A stretch of 39,936 bases of DNA from Caldifarciminota bacterium (GTDB lineage: Bacteria; Hydrothermota; UBA3073; JACQXS01; JAGMCI01): assembly GCA_023129325.1 (NCBI GenBank), contig JAGMCI010000029.1, forward strand, positions 1-39,936, in the 5' to 3' direction. A model generated the notes under the pieces. That model was not told where the DNA came from, made no database searches, and worked only from the letters and a program-made list of their open reading frames with translations. This document shows positions 1 to 7,291 of this stretch, piece by piece. Position 1 is the stretch's first letter, and each line of letters opens with the position of its first letter. The position numbers and the translations under genes were made by a program.

Positions 1-48
1 GCTTGGTTCGGGACCAAGAGGTCGCTGGTTCAAATCCAGTTCCCCCGA
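1..48 (+). tRNA. tRNA-Pro(CGG), 3' part
   Basis: Only the 3' portion lies in the window. An anticodon stem CTTGG/CCAAG closes the seven-base loop TTCGGGA, giving anticodon CGG (proline). It is followed by a variable region, a T arm with loop TTCAAAT, and the acceptor strand TCCCCCG with discriminator A. CCA is not encoded, so it must be added after transcription. The next gene starts only 6 bases after the tRNA end. Confidence 0.9.
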
Positions 49-54
49 TGTAAA

Positions 55-540
55 ATGAATAAAATTATTGGAGTTATAGGTGGGTCTTCTTGTTCAAAGG
101 AGATTAAAAAAATTGCTTTTGAAGTTGGGTGTGAGATTGCAAAAAAGAAAGCTTTACTTATATGTGGGGGATTATCAGGCGTTATGGAAGCAGTTTGTAA
201 AGGCGCCAAAAGTAAAGATGGGATTACTATAGGAGTTTTGCCAGGTAAATTAAAGAGCGAAGCTAATAAATGGGTAGATATTCCAATAGTGACAGGAATT
301 GGAGTTGCGAGAAATGTTATCATTGTTCGCTCATCAGATTCAATAATTGCCATAAATGGGAGATATGGAACATTATCGGAACTTGCTATTGCATCAAACT
401 TAGGAATCCCAATTGTAGGCTTAAAGACATGGGATGTAGATTTACCTATAAAAAGAGTTAATACTCCAAAAGAAGCAGTGGAATTAGCTATTAAGTTATC
501 AAGAAATCAAGCTCTTACAAATCAAAGAACAATAATATAA
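55..540 (+). CDS. LOG-family / TIGR00725-type Rossmann protein
   Basis: 161 aa. The N-terminal IIGVIGGSSC strand-loop, the GGLSGVMEAVCKGA segment around residues 38-51 and the GRYGTLSE segment near residue 102 match the lysine-decarboxylase-like (LOG/TIGR00725) nucleotide-binding fold. In LOG enzymes the last motif is usually PGGxGT, and here it is GRYGT, as in the TIGR00725 subgroup whose substrate is not established. LOG proteins release cytokinin bases from nucleotides, but I do not assign that reaction here. The ATG lies 6 bases after the 3' end of tRNA-Pro with no Shine-Dalgarno sequence. Processing of a tRNA-mRNA transcript would leave an almost leaderless message. Confidence 0.8.
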   Translation: MNKIIGVIGGSSCSKEIKKIAFEVGCEIAKKKALLICGGLSGVMEAVCKGAKSKDGITIGVLPGKLKSEANKWVDIPIVTGIGVARNVIIVRSSDSIIAINGRYGTLSELAIASNLGIPIVGLKTWDVDLPIKRVNTPKEAVELAIKLSRNQALTNQRTII

Positions 541-570
541 ATTAAGTTAAAATAAAGTGTTAATTTCTGA

Positions 571-700
571 AACCGCGGATAAACGCTGATGAACGCAGAT
601 AATCAAAGAACCAATACGGGTTCATTTAGACAGGCAAAAATTAAAAAAATCTATGTTTATCCTTGAATAATCTGTGCGTATTTGCGTCCATCTGCGGTTA
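571..700. repeat. Imperfect intergenic palindrome (CGCAGAT family)
   Basis: The left arm begins AACCGCGGATAAACGCTGAT and continues with GAACGCAGAT. The right arm carries ATCTGTGCGTATTTGCGTCC and ends TCTGCGGTTAA, its approximate reverse complement. The two arms are separated by about 65 bp. The same wording (ACCGCAGAT, ACGCAGAT, CACAGATT) recurs in many other gaps of the window, so this is a dispersed family. Confidence 0.8.
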
Positions 701-735
701 ATACATTATTTGATATTTGATTTTTGCATTTTTAT

Positions 736-1011
736 ATGTTGACAAGGGCTCATATATTGGTGTCTGGCTTTGTGCAAGGGGTTAATTATCGTTGGTTTAC
801 TGAAAAAAAGGCAATAGAATACAGACTTAAAGGGTGGGTAAAAAATCTCTGGGATGGTAGAGTTGAAATTGTATGCGAAGGCGAAAAAGGACTTATCATA
901 GATTTTGTTCGTGAACTCCGTATAGGTCCTACGAGTGCGGATGCTAAAGGAGTGCAAATTAAGTGGAAAAAATACACAGGAGAATTTGATGATTTTGAAA
1001 TAAAATTTTAA
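736..1011 (+). CDS. acyP: Acylphosphatase
   Basis: 91 aa from the ATG at 736; an in-frame ATG at 724 would add four residues (MHFY). The family signature VSGFVQGVNYRWF holds the phosphate-binding loop and the catalytic arginine. GWVKNLWDGRVEIVCEGE contains the conserved catalytic asparagine and the following strand. Length fits the family (about 90-100 aa). It hydrolyses acyl phosphates such as 1,3-bisphosphoglycerate or carbamoyl phosphate in the cytoplasm. It is 9 bases upstream of apt and probably co-transcribed. The start is chosen because homologues begin a few residues before the first strand. Confidence 0.9.
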   Translation: MLTRAHILVSGFVQGVNYRWFTEKKAIEYRLKGWVKNLWDGRVEIVCEGEKGLIIDFVRELRIGPTSADAKGVQIKWKKYTGEFDDFEIKF

Positions 1012-1020
1012 GGAGGGATT

Positions 1021-1551
1021 ATGAATGCTATAGAAAGTGAGTTAAAGAAGTTTATTCGCTCTATACCTGATTTCCCCAAAAAGGGAATCTTGTTCCGAGA
1101 TATTACAACCCTTATAAAAGATAAAGATGCTTTTAAACTTGCAATTGATGCTATTTACACACGATATAAAGATAAACAAATTGATAAAGTCGTCTCAACT
1201 GAAGCCAGGGGTTTTTTGTTTGGCGGAACCCTATCTTATCTTTTAGGAAGTGGACTCATCCCTGTCAGAAAGCCTGGAAAATTACCAGCTCCCACTCTCC
1301 GAGAAGAGTATGCACTTGAATATGGAACAGATGCTCTTGAAATCCATCGTGATGCCATAAAGCCGGGAGAAAGGATTTTAGTATTTGATGACCTTTTAGC
1401 TACAGGAGGAACGGCACTTGCAACCTGTAAATTGGTGGAAAAGTTGGGCGGTAAAGTAATTGAAGTTGCCTTCTTAATTGAACTTGTTGACCTAAAAGGA
1501 AGGGAAAAGTTAAAACAATATAAAGTATTCTCATTGATAAAATATGAATAA
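1021..1551 (+). CDS. apt: Adenine phosphoribosyltransferase
   Basis: 176 aa, the usual length. It converts adenine plus PRPP to AMP and pyrophosphate (purine salvage, cytoplasm). The N-terminal segment IPDFPKKGILFRDITTL is diagnostic of Apt. STEARGFLFGG contributes to the adenine/PRPP pocket, and ILVFDDLLATGGTA around residues 119-132 is the PRPP-binding motif. A strong Shine-Dalgarno (AAGGAGGGATT) sits directly before the ATG. The 3' end overlaps the next reading frame by 8 bases. Confidence 0.96.
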   Translation: MNAIESELKKFIRSIPDFPKKGILFRDITTLIKDKDAFKLAIDAIYTRYKDKQIDKVVSTEARGFLFGGTLSYLLGSGLIPVRKPGKLPAPTLREEYALEYGTDALEIHRDAIKPGERILVFDDLLATGGTALATCKLVEKLGGKVIEVAFLIELVDLKGREKLKQYKVFSLIKYE

Positions 1552-3736
1552 AAATGAGCCACAGATTGTACGGATTAAAAACAGTGACAAGGTTTTCCTG
1601 GCAAAGAGCATTTTTATCATAGCCCTACCATTCATTTTACTCCAAGGAGTCTATGCTCAGGATATTGCGAATATGACAAAAGAGCAATTTGATTCTATCC
1701 CTTATATAGGAAAATCTTACAGGATGATTATAAGCAAAAGTCGGTGCGATTTTCCTCATAAACATGAGTGGCGAGGACTCGCAACCGGAACTGGAAAAGG
1801 AGCGTCACGCATTGGGACGATAGTTGAAGTGCTAAAAGAGTATAATGAATACTTTTTTGTAAAGACATTAAGAGGTGGATTTGGTTGGATAAGAAAAGAT
1901 TGCCTTAAGAAGCCCTCAAATTCTAATAGGCGTTTTTGCTTAGAATTCACCATTGGTGATTCATTGGGTAGAGGTATTTTGGCAAGCTCTGTGCATGTTT
2001 CGAGTGATGTTAAGGGGAATATTTACATTCTGGAGGTTACCAGTGAGCTTAAATATAGATTACATAAATATGACGCGCATGGTAATTTCGTTCGATTCAT
2101 ACCAATACCTCTTCAGCCTAGAAAAGGAAGAGAGATTAAGCACTGGGTCAAGGACTGGAGCTGGGTTATTCGAGAGACTGCTTTTATGAAAGTCACTGGA
2201 ATGGGTACTATATTTATTCTAACGAAGGAAGGCATAGGTGAATTTTCACAAGATGGAGAAAAGCTTTTGGAAATCAAGCAAAATTCGAACTATCCAATTA
2301 TTCTCGACATTTCTGAAAATGAAGATATTTATGTATTGGAGTATTGTAAAATAGGGAGACATGCAAATGAGAGACAAGACATTCGGATTAAGATTTTTTC
2401 AAGAGAGGGAAAGTTCATAGACTCATTGATTATAGAAAATCTTCAAAATCCTACGGACTTGAAAGTAAGAAATGGCAAAATCTATGTTGTAGGAGAAAGA
2501 ATCAAGCCGTTTGAACATTTCTCTTTAAGGCACAATGGAGATAGCGCATTTGAAAAAGAGATGGATAATTACACATTAAATGTTATTGAAGACGGATTAA
2601 AGAATTATAGTAAAAATGTCGTAAGAATATATTCATTCAATAAGGAATTCGTTCGTGAGATATCTATAAAAAATATGTTTAAAAAGGTCGAGGATTTAGC
2701 TCCTTACGAAGCTAAGTTTTTTAAAGGTTATGGAATTGGTGACGATTTTAGAATACGCTGGGCAAATATTGCGGTAGGCAGATTTGGAAATATTTATATC
2801 TTTATCAGTGTAGTTAGTGAAGACTGCAGTGCATCGTACATAATGGAATATGATTCGCTTGGTCACTTTAAAAAGAAATTACCGTACAGTCGAGAAGGAT
2901 GTGCTTACGGAGGAAGTTGGCGAAGTCCAGCTTATTGGCCAAATCAAAGGGACCTTGAAATTTATATTGATAATTCTATCCTTTTTACATCCGGAGGATG
3001 GATTTATCGGTTAAAGGACGATTCTCTTTTTAGAGCTGTCAAGCACACACCGGGGAAGGAATATTTTATTAATCCAACCGCTGTCGCCATTGATGGAAAA
3101 GGTAACATCCTTGTATCTGATATCAGACTAAATGAATTAAAGAAATTTGAGCCTAATGGTTGTCTCTTGTGGTCGGTTGGTGGGTTCGGAAGAGAAGAGG
3201 GTAAGTTCAGTTATATAGGCGATTTGTGTGTAGATAAGTTAAACAATGTTTATGTTGCAGACAACAACAATGGACGGGTTCAAAAATTCGATAAGGACGG
3301 TAACTTTATTCTATCGTTTAAGTTACCTAAACTTCATAGGGCTGTGAGTGGCGCTCTCTTCGATGTATACATTGGCGAAGATGGAAATATATACACCAAA
3401 GGAAGGATTCAAGTATTCACACCTGATGGAGAATTTATTAAAGAATCAAAATTTCGCCCGTCTATACGTCCCGCTGATATTTCTGATAGGATAAGTCCAT
3501 GCGTTACTTTTGATAAATATGGAAATATATGGAAATTTGTTGTACCAGGCAGACCGGGTTTAATTCCGATTAAGATTTATGTATTTGATGAATTGGGCGA
3601 AATTCTTGATGTTTACACTGCTGAAAACTTCGATAAGCCACCTCGTATAATATCCGATATTGAATTTGATAAAGATGGCAATCTATGGATAACCGATCCC
3701 GGTGCTTATCAGGTCAAAAAATATGTCATAAAATGA
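1544..3736 (+). CDS. Exported 6-bladed beta-propeller (NHL-like) protein with N-terminal SH3-like segment
   Basis: 730 aa. Residues about 25-38 (IFIIALPFILLQGVYAQ) form a hydrophobic segment ending in an AQ cleavage-like site, so the protein is probably exported. Residues about 60-125 resemble a bacterial SH3 domain (GTIVEVLKEYNEYFFVKT, GGFGWIRKDCL). The rest consists of repeated FDKDGN / GNIYV / KFD phrases typical of NHL/6-bladed propellers, for example VYVADNNNGRVQKFDKDGNF near residue 570. Function unknown; such propellers usually bind proteins or sugars. The N-region of about 24 residues before the hydrophobic core is long. Its DNA (GAGCCACAGATTGTACGGATT) looks like the dispersed CACAGATT repeat, so either a repeat supplied the start region or the true start differs. 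There is no clear Shine-Dalgarno, and the ATG overlaps the end of apt. Confidence 0.75.
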   Translation: MNKNEPQIVRIKNSDKVFLAKSIFIIALPFILLQGVYAQDIANMTKEQFDSIPYIGKSYRMIISKSRCDFPHKHEWRGLATGTGKGASRIGTIVEVLKEYNEYFFVKTLRGGFGWIRKDCLKKPSNSNRRFCLEFTIGDSLGRGILASSVHVSSDVKGNIYILEVTSELKYRLHKYDAHGNFVRFIPIPLQPRKGREIKHWVKDWSWVIRETAFMKVTGMGTIFILTKEGIGEFSQDGEKLLEIKQNSNYPIILDISENEDIYVLEYCKIGRHANERQDIRIKIFSREGKFIDSLIIENLQNPTDLKVRNGKIYVVGERIKPFEHFSLRHNGDSAFEKEMDNYTLNVIEDGLKNYSKNVVRIYSFNKEFVREISIKNMFKKVEDLAPYEAKFFKGYGIGDDFRIRWANIAVGRFGNIYIFISVVSEDCSASYIMEYDSLGHFKKKLPYSREGCAYGGSWRSPAYWPNQRDLEIYIDNSILFTSGGWIYRLKDDSLFRAVKHTPGKEYFINPTAVAIDGKGNILVSDIRLNELKKFEPNGCLLWSVGGFGREEGKFSYIGDLCVDKLNNVYVADNNNGRVQKFDKDGNFILSFKLPKLHRAVSGALFDVYIGEDGNIYTKGRIQVFTPDGEFIKESKFRPSIRPADISDRISPCVTFDKYGNIWKFVVPGRPGLIPIKIYVFDELGEILDVYTAENFDKPPRIISDIEFDKDGNLWITDPGAYQVKKYVIK

Positions 3737-3770
3737 AATTTTCTTGCAATTTGAATAAAATATGATAAAT

Positions 3771-3845
3771 TTAACCGCAGATGAATGCAGATAGACGCAG
3801 ATATTTTTTTCTTCAGTGGGATTCTGTGTCTTTCTGTGGCTAATT
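3771..3845. repeat. Intergenic palindromic repeat (CGCAGAT family)
   Basis: The gap between the propeller gene and rmuC holds TTAACCGCAGATGAATGCAG with AGACGCAGAT on the left and TTCTGTGTCTTTCTGTGGCTAA on the right, an imperfect inverted repeat. It runs up to 7 bases before the rmuC ATG, leaving no room for a normal promoter and no Shine-Dalgarno. Confidence 0.7.
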
Positions 3846-3852
3846 TTTTAAA

Positions 3853-4815
3853 ATGATTGAATTTGTGATTCTTGGAATATTAGTGGTGCTTATCATCATA
3901 TTTTTATTCTATATGTCTCATACAAAGCGTGCCATAGAGGATTTAAAGAATAATCCAACACTGAATTTAATGCAACAACAACTTCAAGGCACAACTCAGC
4001 AAATTAATTTAAGGCTTGATAATACAGCTAAGACAATAAAGGATATGGCTCTGGCAGCACAAAGAGTCTCTGATATAGGAGCTAATATTGCCAGTCTTCA
4101 AGAATTGCTCAAGCCCCCAAAATTTAGAGGAGAGTTGGGAGAATTCTTTTTAGAAAATCTTTTGGCTCAAATTCTGCCTCATAGTCATTATGAAACTCAA
4201 TATGTTTTTAAAAGTGGAAATAAGGTAGATGCAGTAATTCATCTTGGAGAAAAGCTTGTTCCAGTTGATTCAAAATTCCCCTTGGAAGATTTTGAAAGAG
4301 TAATAAAAAGTGCCCCTGACTCGGAACATACAGCCCATCGTAGAAATTTTATAAAAACTGTCAAAAAGCACATTGATGATATTGCAAGTAAATATATTCT
4401 CCCAGATGAAGGCACTTATGACTTTGCCTTGATGTATATTCCGGCTGAAAATGTATATTATGAAACAATCATTAAAGATACAGAGCCTAAGGAAAGTAGT
4501 ATCTTTTCTTATGCCATGGAGAAAAAAGTTATCCCTGTCTCGCCTAATTCATTTTATGCTTATTTGCAGGTAATTATTGAAGGCTTACGAGGCTTCCATA
4601 TAGAGAAAAAAATACAAGAGGTTATTCAATCAATTTCAAGATTACAGGGTGATTTTAATAGATTTAGGGAAGACTTTGATACAGCTAACAGGCATCTAAC
4701 TAATGCTAAAAATAAATTTGATGAAGCAGAGCGTAAATTACTCCAGCTTGGAGATAAATTAACTTCTGTCAGTAAGCTCCCGGAAAGAGAAACCAAAACC
4801 CTCCCCGATAAATAA
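3853..4815 (+). CDS. rmuC: DNA recombination protein RmuC family
   Basis: 320 aa. A membrane-anchor helix (residues 2-20, IEFVILGILVVLIIIFLFY) is followed by a coiled-coil region and the RmuC core: RGELGEFFLENLLAQILP around residues 95-112, then KVDAVIHLGEKLVPVDSKFP with conserved acidic and lysine positions. RmuC proteins limit inversions and rearrangements and are predicted nuclease-like. This one is shorter than the E. coli protein (475 aa) because its coiled coil is short, but it matches the compact form seen in many phyla. A repeat abuts the start codon and no ribosome-binding site is visible. Its last 68 bases are repeated 993 bp downstream, next to the mscS 3' end. Confidence 0.9.
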   Translation: MIEFVILGILVVLIIIFLFYMSHTKRAIEDLKNNPTLNLMQQQLQGTTQQINLRLDNTAKTIKDMALAAQRVSDIGANIASLQELLKPPKFRGELGEFFLENLLAQILPHSHYETQYVFKSGNKVDAVIHLGEKLVPVDSKFPLEDFERVIKSAPDSEHTAHRRNFIKTVKKHIDDIASKYILPDEGTYDFALMYIPAENVYYETIIKDTEPKESSIFSYAMEKKVIPVSPNSFYAYLQVIIEGLRGFHIEKKIQEVIQSISRLQGDFNRFREDFDTANRHLTNAKNKFDEAERKLLQLGDKLTSVSKLPERETKTLPDK

Positions 4816-5053
4816 ATTCAAAAATTAAATATCAAATATCAAAATTACATATCAAAAAGCAGAAATCATAAACACGAATATTACAAATTAGACGAATATC
4901 CACGAATAAAAAAGGTAGTTTAAGGTTTTATTCGTGTAATTTGTGTTAAACTTTTTAATTTTTTATTTGTCATTTTAATTTTTGCATTTTGATTTTTAAT
5001 CTTTTTTCAGTTCCACGGTTGTTATTGGAAATGGGATTACAATGCCCTCTTTT
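4748..5053. repeat. Direct repeat copy 1 (rmuC 3' end + spacer + mscS 3' fragment)
   Basis: This 306-bp segment is repeated at 5741-6046 with a constant offset of 993 and only about three base differences seen by eye (near 4797, 5019 and 5034). It contains the last codons of intact rmuC, the AT-rich palindromic spacer (AAATATCAAAATTACATATC on the left, TTTGTCATTTTAATTTTTGC on the right) and a truncated copy of the mscS 3' end. The spacer between rmuC and the small membrane gene (4816-5227) contains no other gene. Confidence 0.95.
4996..5053 (-). pseudogene. mscS 3'-end fragment (duplicated remnant)
   Basis: Read on the minus strand, this encodes EGIVIPFPITTVELKKD plus the stop, identical to the C-terminus of the intact MscS at 5989. 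Upstream of the fragment about 29 bp are missing relative to the intact gene, after which a short match (TCATGAGCCACA versus TCATGAGTCACA) resumes and then ends. It is a non-functional by-product of the junction duplication. Confidence 0.9.
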
Positions 5054-5126
5054 TTCATGAGCCACATAATATCAATAACTTACAAATTTTCTCTTTCTCT
5101 TCTCTCATTCCTTTTTTGCAAAAAAC

Positions 5127-5155
5127 TTGACAAGCTTTGAAATAGTATATATATT
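5127..5155 (+). promoter_or_regulatory. Sigma-70-type promoter for the small membrane gene
   Basis: TTGACA at 5127-5132, a 17-bp spacer and TATATT at 5150-5155, preceded by the A-tract CAAAAAAC. The A-tract plus CTTGACA pattern recurs at several other promoters in this window. The predicted leader is about 65 nt. Confidence 0.75.
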
Positions 5156-5227
5156 ATTAGTCTTAGAATAAGTGTTTTAGCAAAGAAATTTCAAGATGCG
5201 ACCCATCGACATATTAGGAGATAGATA

Positions 5228-5653
5228 ATGAAATTCTTAAAACAAAAAAGAGGAGGTGGACTTATATTTTTCATGCTTTTCGCAGTTGTAATAGCGTTAG
5301 TTTCTATCTTATGGAAACCGTGGGGACGCGTAATTTTTTATGGTTTATGTGGAGTAATGTCATTAAGGGAAGCAATGGTGCTTTGGCGAAGAACTAAAAT
5401 GATTTACATGGCCATATTCATGACAATCGGTTCAATAACATCTTGGGTCTTTTTTGTGCTAATTTTGGTTATGCCTGAAAGCTACGAGTCGTGGCGTCAG
5501 ATATGGCTTCCTGTGGCAATTGTTATGCTTATTCTGCTTACAATTGAAAGGAAAAAGAACCCAGATAAAATGAAGAAATGGAACTCAGTTGGGATGAAAG
5601 CATCCTTTTTTGAATTCATATCATTCAAATACATTGCGGATTTAGAGGATTAG
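5228..5653 (+). CDS. Small four-helix membrane protein, unknown function
   Basis: 141 aa and unrecognised. Four hydrophobic segments are visible: about residues 11-29 (LIFFMLFAVVIALVSILW), 34-50, 57-80 (MIYMAIFMTIGSITSWVFFV) and 91-105 (WLPVAIVMLILLTI), followed by a charged C-terminal tail. A Shine-Dalgarno (TAGGAGATAGATA) precedes the ATG and a good promoter lies upstream. It sits in the segment between the two copies of the rmuC/mscS junction, so it is probably a recent arrival. I cannot assign a function. Confidence 0.75.
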   Translation: MKFLKQKRGGGLIFFMLFAVVIALVSILWKPWGRVIFYGLCGVMSLREAMVLWRRTKMIYMAIFMTIGSITSWVFFVLILVMPESYESWRQIWLPVAIVMLILLTIERKKNPDKMKKWNSVGMKASFFEFISFKYIADLED

Positions 5654-5740
5654 GGAAGAAACTAATCTTGGTAAGGCAGAATGTCCTGTTCAAGAATTTC
5701 TTGAATTAAAAGGAGAAAGTAGTGCGAAAATTACTACATT
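5654..5740 (+). other. Truncated coding remnant next to the duplication junction
   Basis: One frame from about 5654 reads without stops and looks coding (ETNLGKAECPVQEFLELKGE), ending at a TGGAGATAA stop inside repeat copy 2. A second frame has AAAGGAGAAAGTA followed by GTG CGA AAA TTA, resembling a Shine-Dalgarno plus GTG start that runs into the duplicated rmuC end. Either could be the remnant of a second gene carried by the inserted segment and cut at the junction. This is weak evidence from 87 bp. Confidence 0.35.
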
Positions 5741-6046
5741 TTGGAGATAAATTAACTTCTGTCAGTAAGCTCCCGGAAAGAGAAACCAAACCCCTCCCCG
5801 ATAAATAAATTCAAAAATTAAATATCAAATATCAAAATTACATATCAAAAAGCAGAAATCATAAACACGAATATTACAAATTAGACGAATATCCACGAAT
5901 AAAAAAGGTAGTTTAAGGTTTTATTCGTGTAATTTGTGTTAAACTTTTTAATTTTTTATTTGTCATTTTAATTTTTGCATTTTGATTTTTAATCTTTTTT
6001 CAGTTCCACAGTTGTTATTGGAAATGGAATTACAATGCCCTCTTTC
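5741..6046. repeat. Direct repeat copy 2 (rmuC 3' fragment + spacer + mscS 3' end)
   Basis: Partner of 4748-5053. Positions 5741-5808 are a duplicate of the rmuC 3' end including its TAA stop, without the rest of the gene. From 5989 on the sequence is the true 3' end of intact mscS. The gap between the small membrane gene and mscS (5654-5988) holds only this repeat and the short coding remnant before it. Confidence 0.95.
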
Positions 6047-7008
6047 TTATATCTTTTATGAAGGCGCTTTATAAATTCATGAGTCACAAGATATTTGTCC
6101 ACATATTCTTTTACTCGTAAAATAACAGTAAAATTGACGCTAAAGTCACCAAAAGTTTTATACCTTATAAGTGGCTCAAATTCTGTGATGCCACCTGTCA
6201 TTTCAGTTAGCACATTCTTGCCTACATCAATGGTCACCTTTTCTACATACTCAAGGTCCGAATCATAGCTCACACCTACATCTATGTATATAGAAAGCTC
6301 CGGTTTTGGAGAGCAAAAATTAGTTATCAGAGTGTTAGCGAACTTTGAATTTGGGAGGATAAGCTCATTGTTTGATAGCATTCTCACCCTTGTGCTTCGC
6401 CACCCAATTTGTGTCACATAACCTTCCTCACCGGATTCAAGTTTTATATAATCACCAACCTTAACAGGCTTATCAATTAAGATATGAATTCCTGAAAAAA
6501 AGTTTGATAAAGTATCTTGTAAAGCCAAAGCAACTGCTAATCCACCTACCCCTAAGCTTGCCACTAAAGGTGTAATAGATATACCTAATGAATCAAGTAT
6601 AATCAAACCGGCAATTGCTAATAGAATTATGCGAAAGAGTGTCTTTAAAACATTTCCAGATGTCTTTACAAATTCTACACGCTTAGAATACATATTAATC
6701 CAGTTTAAGAGTAATTTATCAAGAAAAAGGATTATCCCAAAAATAAAGAAAACAATTACTATAATCTGTGTATATTCGCTTGCTTTTGCTGGTAAAGGCA
6801 CAGCACCCATCCAGAACTTAATTCCAGCAGCTAATAGAATTAAAACAAGTGGAGTATGAATAGAGTCCGCTACTATATCATCAAGTTTGTTTCGTGTCTT
6901 TTTAGCTAATCTTTTTAATACTTTAATAACAATTGAAGTAACAATAAAAATTACTACTATCCATATACAAAGTAAAATAGATGGTAATAACCACACACTT
7001 AACTTCAT
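5989..7008 (-). CDS. mscS: MscS-family small-conductance mechanosensitive channel
   Basis: 339 aa. Hydrophobic helices lie at about residues 5-28, 52-68, 83-102 and 124-146. The pore helix LVASLGVGGLAVALALQDTL (about 147-167) has the Gly/Ala packing pattern of MscS TM3, followed by LSNFFSGIHILIDKPVKVGD and the beta domain (GYVTQIGWRSTRVRMLSNNE). It opens under membrane tension to release osmolytes. A Shine-Dalgarno-like GGGGGGTGAAAA precedes the ATG. The gene is convergent with rmuC, and its 3' end has been duplicated. Confidence 0.95.
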   Translation of the reverse strand: MKLSVWLLPSILLCIWIVVIFIVTSIVIKVLKRLAKKTRNKLDDIVADSIHTPLVLILLAAGIKFWMGAVPLPAKASEYTQIIVIVFFIFGIILFLDKLLLNWINMYSKRVEFVKTSGNVLKTLFRIILLAIAGLIILDSLGISITPLVASLGVGGLAVALALQDTLSNFFSGIHILIDKPVKVGDYIKLESGEEGYVTQIGWRSTRVRMLSNNELILPNSKFANTLITNFCSPKPELSIYIDVGVSYDSDLEYVEKVTIDVGKNVLTEMTGGITEFEPLIRYKTFGDFSVNFTVILRVKEYVDKYLVTHEFIKRLHKRYKKEGIVIPFPITTVELKKD

Positions 7009-7106
7009 TTTTCACCCCCCTTCTCTAAAGAGGCCGTTTAGCATTTGTAGAGCCTTGCTAATAAAGAGTCTGTGAATGTCCTAAAAAATGCTATTACCTC
7101 CTTGAG

Positions 7107-7197
7107 TCTCATGCTGAAACAAATGTCATGCTAAACCGACCGTCATGCTAAACCGACTGTCATGCTGAACTTGTTTCAGCATCTCTCGTTTTAGCAT
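7107..7197. repeat. 17-bp tandem repeats ending in a hairpin (TGTCATGCTGAAC family)
   Basis: Four units with a 17-bp period (starting 7107, 7124, 7141, 7158) share TCATGCT; the middle two are TGTCATGCTAAACCGAC and CGTCATGCTAAACCGAC. The last unit runs into the hairpin ATGCTGAAC-TTG-TTTCAGCAT, then TTTAGCATCTC. The same hairpin with a compensatory stem change occurs at 22946. The rest of the 7009-7291 gap contains a CCCGCAGGCGGG-type hairpin and AT-rich TTAATAACTTAATAACC sequence, with no gene. Confidence 0.8.
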
Positions 7198-7291
7198 CTC
7201 TAGACAGTAATCCTGCCCGGCACCCCGCAGGCGGGTAAGTAATTATGTAATTGAGTAAATAACCCAATAACTTAATAACTTAATAACCCTT

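Noticed and set aside
7107-7174. CRISPR-like short tandem repeats
   Set aside because: The period is 17 bp with no spacers and no cas genes nearby; it is a tandem version of the TGTCAT hairpin family.
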